From contig NZ_CP096972.1 of NCBI RefSeq assembly GCF_024758725.1, forward strand, positions 1,718,001-1,782,000: a stretch of 64,000 nt of DNA, read 5' to 3'. The notes beneath the pieces are model-generated. The model did no database searches. It saw only the letters and a list, made by a program, of their open reading frames with translations, and was not told where the DNA came from. This document shows, piece after piece, positions 62,566-64,000 of the stretch. Positions within the stretch are counted from its first letter, which is position 1; each line of letters starts with the position of its first letter. The DNA is from Sphingomonas sp. SUN039 (lineage in GTDB: Bacteria; Pseudomonadota; Alphaproteobacteria; Sphingomonadales; Sphingomonadaceae). A program made the position numbers and the translations under genes.

Positions 62566-64000
62566 CCAACACTCCCCGCACCGGCGGCCGCATTCTCGTC
62601 GATCAGCTCATCCTTCAGGGCTGCGACCGCATCTTCCACGTTCCCGGCGAGAGCTTTCTCGCCGTGCTCGATGCGTTGCATGACACGCCGTCGATCCAGA
62701 CCGTGACGTGCCGACAGGAAGGCGGCGTCGCCTTCATGGCGTGCGCCGATGGCGCGATGACGGGGCGTCCGGGGGTGGCGTTTGTCACGCGCGGGCCGGG
62801 GGCGACCAATGCCAGCATCGGCGTGCATGTCGCCATGCAGGACTCGCAGCCGATGATCCTGTTCATCGGCGATGTCGACCGCGGCATGCGCGACCGCGAG
62901 GGGTTTCAGGAAGTCGATTTCGCCGCGATGTTCGCGCCTCTGTGCAAATGGGCGGCGCGGATCGACGATGCCGCGCGCATCCCCGAATATGTCGCGCGCG
63001 CCTATGCCACCGCCATGGCCGGACGCCCCGGCCCGGTCGTGCTCGCCCTCCCCGAAGACATGCTGTGCGACGTCGTCGAGGCGCGCGACCGCCCGCGCAT
63101 CACCCCGCCCGAGCAGGACCCCGATGGCGCCGCGATGGAACAGGTAATGGCGCTGTTGAAAGATGCCGTCGCGCCTGTCGCCATCGTCGGCGGCGGCGGA
63201 TGGGACGCGGGATGCGGGCATTATTTCGCCGAATTCGCGACGCGGATCGGCTTGCCAGTGGCGGCAGCGTTCCGGCGGCAGGATGCCATCGACAATGCCT
63301 GCCCGGTCTATGCCGGGAATCTGGGCTATGGTCCGAACCCGAAGCTCGTCGAGCGGATCAAAAATGCCGACCTCATCCTCGTGCTCGGCGCGCGGCTGGG
63401 GGAGGCGACGACCGACGGCTACACGCTGATCACCCCCGACCATCCCGACCAGATCCTCATCCACGTCCACCCCGACCCGACCGAACTCAACCGCGTTTAC
63501 CGCACCGACCTGCCCATCTGCGCCTATCCGCATGAATTCGCCGAGATGGCGGCGCTGTGGGATGACGATATCATCCGGTTCAAGGACGGCGACGAGGCGA
63601 ACGAGGAGTGGAAGGCGTGGAGCACGCCCGCCCCGTTCGACACCAAGCTCGACCTCGGCATGTGCGTCGCGGCGATGCGCGAGCGGCTGCCGATGGACAC
63701 CTTCATCTGCAACGGCGCGGGCAATTTCAGCGGCTGGTGGCACCGCTACTGGCACTACGCGGGCCAGTCGTGCCAGCTCGCCCCCACGGCAGGGGCAATG
63801 GGTTACGGCGTCCCCGCCGCCGTCGCCGCATCGCTGCGCCACCCGCAACGCAAGGTCGTGGCGCTCGCAGGCGACGGCGATTTCCTGATGAACGGGCAGG
63901 AACTGGCAACCGCCGTACAGCACGGCGCGGACATGCTGGTGCTCGTCATCGACAACAGCGGCTACGGCACGATCCGCATGCACCAGGAACGCGAATACCC
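62562..64000 (+). CDS. Thiamine-diphosphate enzyme, acetolactate synthase-like (cut by right window edge)
   Basis: Only the first 479 codons are present. The fold is that of the ThDP family: N-terminal pyrimidine-binding domain with catalytic Glu53 (CRQEGGVAF), GRPGPVVLALPEDM, a middle domain (AIVGGGGWDAG), and the pyrophosphate-binding GDGDFLMNGQELATAV near residue 437. The ATG overlaps the dehydrogenase stop by 4 bp. It may be a decarboxylase or carboligase producing or using the aldehyde for the dehydrogenase; exact substrate unknown. Confidence 0.85.
   Translation, partial: MTNTPRTGGRILVDQLILQGCDRIFHVPGESFLAVLDALHDTPSIQTVTCRQEGGVAFMACADGAMTGRPGVAFVTRGPGATNASIGVHVAMQDSQPMILFIGDVDRGMRDREGFQEVDFAAMFAPLCKWAARIDDAARIPEYVARAYATAMAGRPGPVVLALPEDMLCDVVEARDRPRITPPEQDPDGAAMEQVMALLKDAVAPVAIVGGGGWDAGCGHYFAEFATRIGLPVAAAFRRQDAIDNACPVYAGNLGYGPNPKLVERIKNADLILVLGARLGEATTDGYTLITPDHPDQILIHVHPDPTELNRVYRTDLPICAYPHEFAEMAALWDDDIIRFKDGDEANEEWKAWSTPAPFDTKLDLGMCVAAMRERLPMDTFICNGAGNFSGWWHRYWHYAGQSCQLAPTAGAMGYGVPAAVAASLRHPQRKVVALAGDGDFLMNGQELATAVQHGADMLVLVIDNSGYGTIRMHQEREY

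Overview
The window is GC-rich chromosomal DNA with dense, mostly 4-bp-overlapping (ATGA/GTGA) gene layout. It looks like an alphaproteobacterium of the order Sphingomonadales: a large TonB-dependent receptor with a pectin/hexuronate locus, FYDLN-acid and DUF1476 proteins, IHF-beta after rpsA, and a characteristic palindromic repeat. A bacteriochlorophyll gene (bchI, cut by the left edge) suggests an aerobic anoxygenic phototroph. This taxonomic call is inference from gene content only.

Layout. 1-1.4 kb: end of a photosynthesis cluster (bchI with a PpsR-type TGT-N12-ACA site) and a DUF2189 membrane protein. 1.4-16 kb: a plant-polysaccharide utilization locus: TonB receptor, GH43 glycosidase and esterase in one operon; a divergent PL1 pectate lyase; a kduI-kduD-kdgK-carboxylesterase operon; a LacI-type regulator; a hydratase-like enzyme; an MFS hexuronate transporter. 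Four copies of an operator-like motif (core TGACACCGGT) lie before these units and before the regulator, so the locus looks like one regulon carrying unsaturated uronates to 2-keto-3-deoxy-6-phosphogluconate. 16-25 kb: mmsA, an ECF sigma/anti-sigma pair divergent from a secreted subtilase, an OmpA-like protein, and a 1230-residue tail-collar/RTX fusion protein. 25-31.5 kb: tRNA-Ala, aroA-CBU_0592-cmk, an aspartic protease, rpsA, ihfB, tRNA-Leu. 31.5-44.5 kb: Rieske oxygenase, an orphan solute-binding lipoprotein, RNase T2, nadC, nadA, TspO, an N-terminal nucleophile acylase, DUF4230 and metallo-beta-lactamase-fold proteins.

44.5-45 kb is a non-coding stretch full of hairpins: a sigma-54-like promoter, a 13-bp stem-loop, then three 98-bp repeat units (two direct, one inverted) whose stems differ by compensatory changes. 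45-48.8 kb: an S46 dipeptidyl-peptidase, then a lower-GC two-gene cassette (solitary DndB-like protein with degenerate DGQHR motif plus a 54-residue HTH protein) behind a dyad of four TTCCCCGCA boxes spaced 21 bp. 48.8-54.3 kb: grxD, bolA, DUF1476, quinone oxidoreductase, and leuD/leuC separated by toxin-antitoxin-type genes, with leuD overlapping the vapC toxin gene. 54-64 kb: hydrolases, GST, a HEPN-MNT pair, scoAB, a frameshifted VIT1/CCC1 gene, an SMP-30 protein, an aldehyde dehydrogenase and a ThDP enzyme cut by the right edge.

The best candidates for something undescribed are the covarying hairpin array, the DndB-like/HTH cassette with its operator, and the collar-RTX protein.
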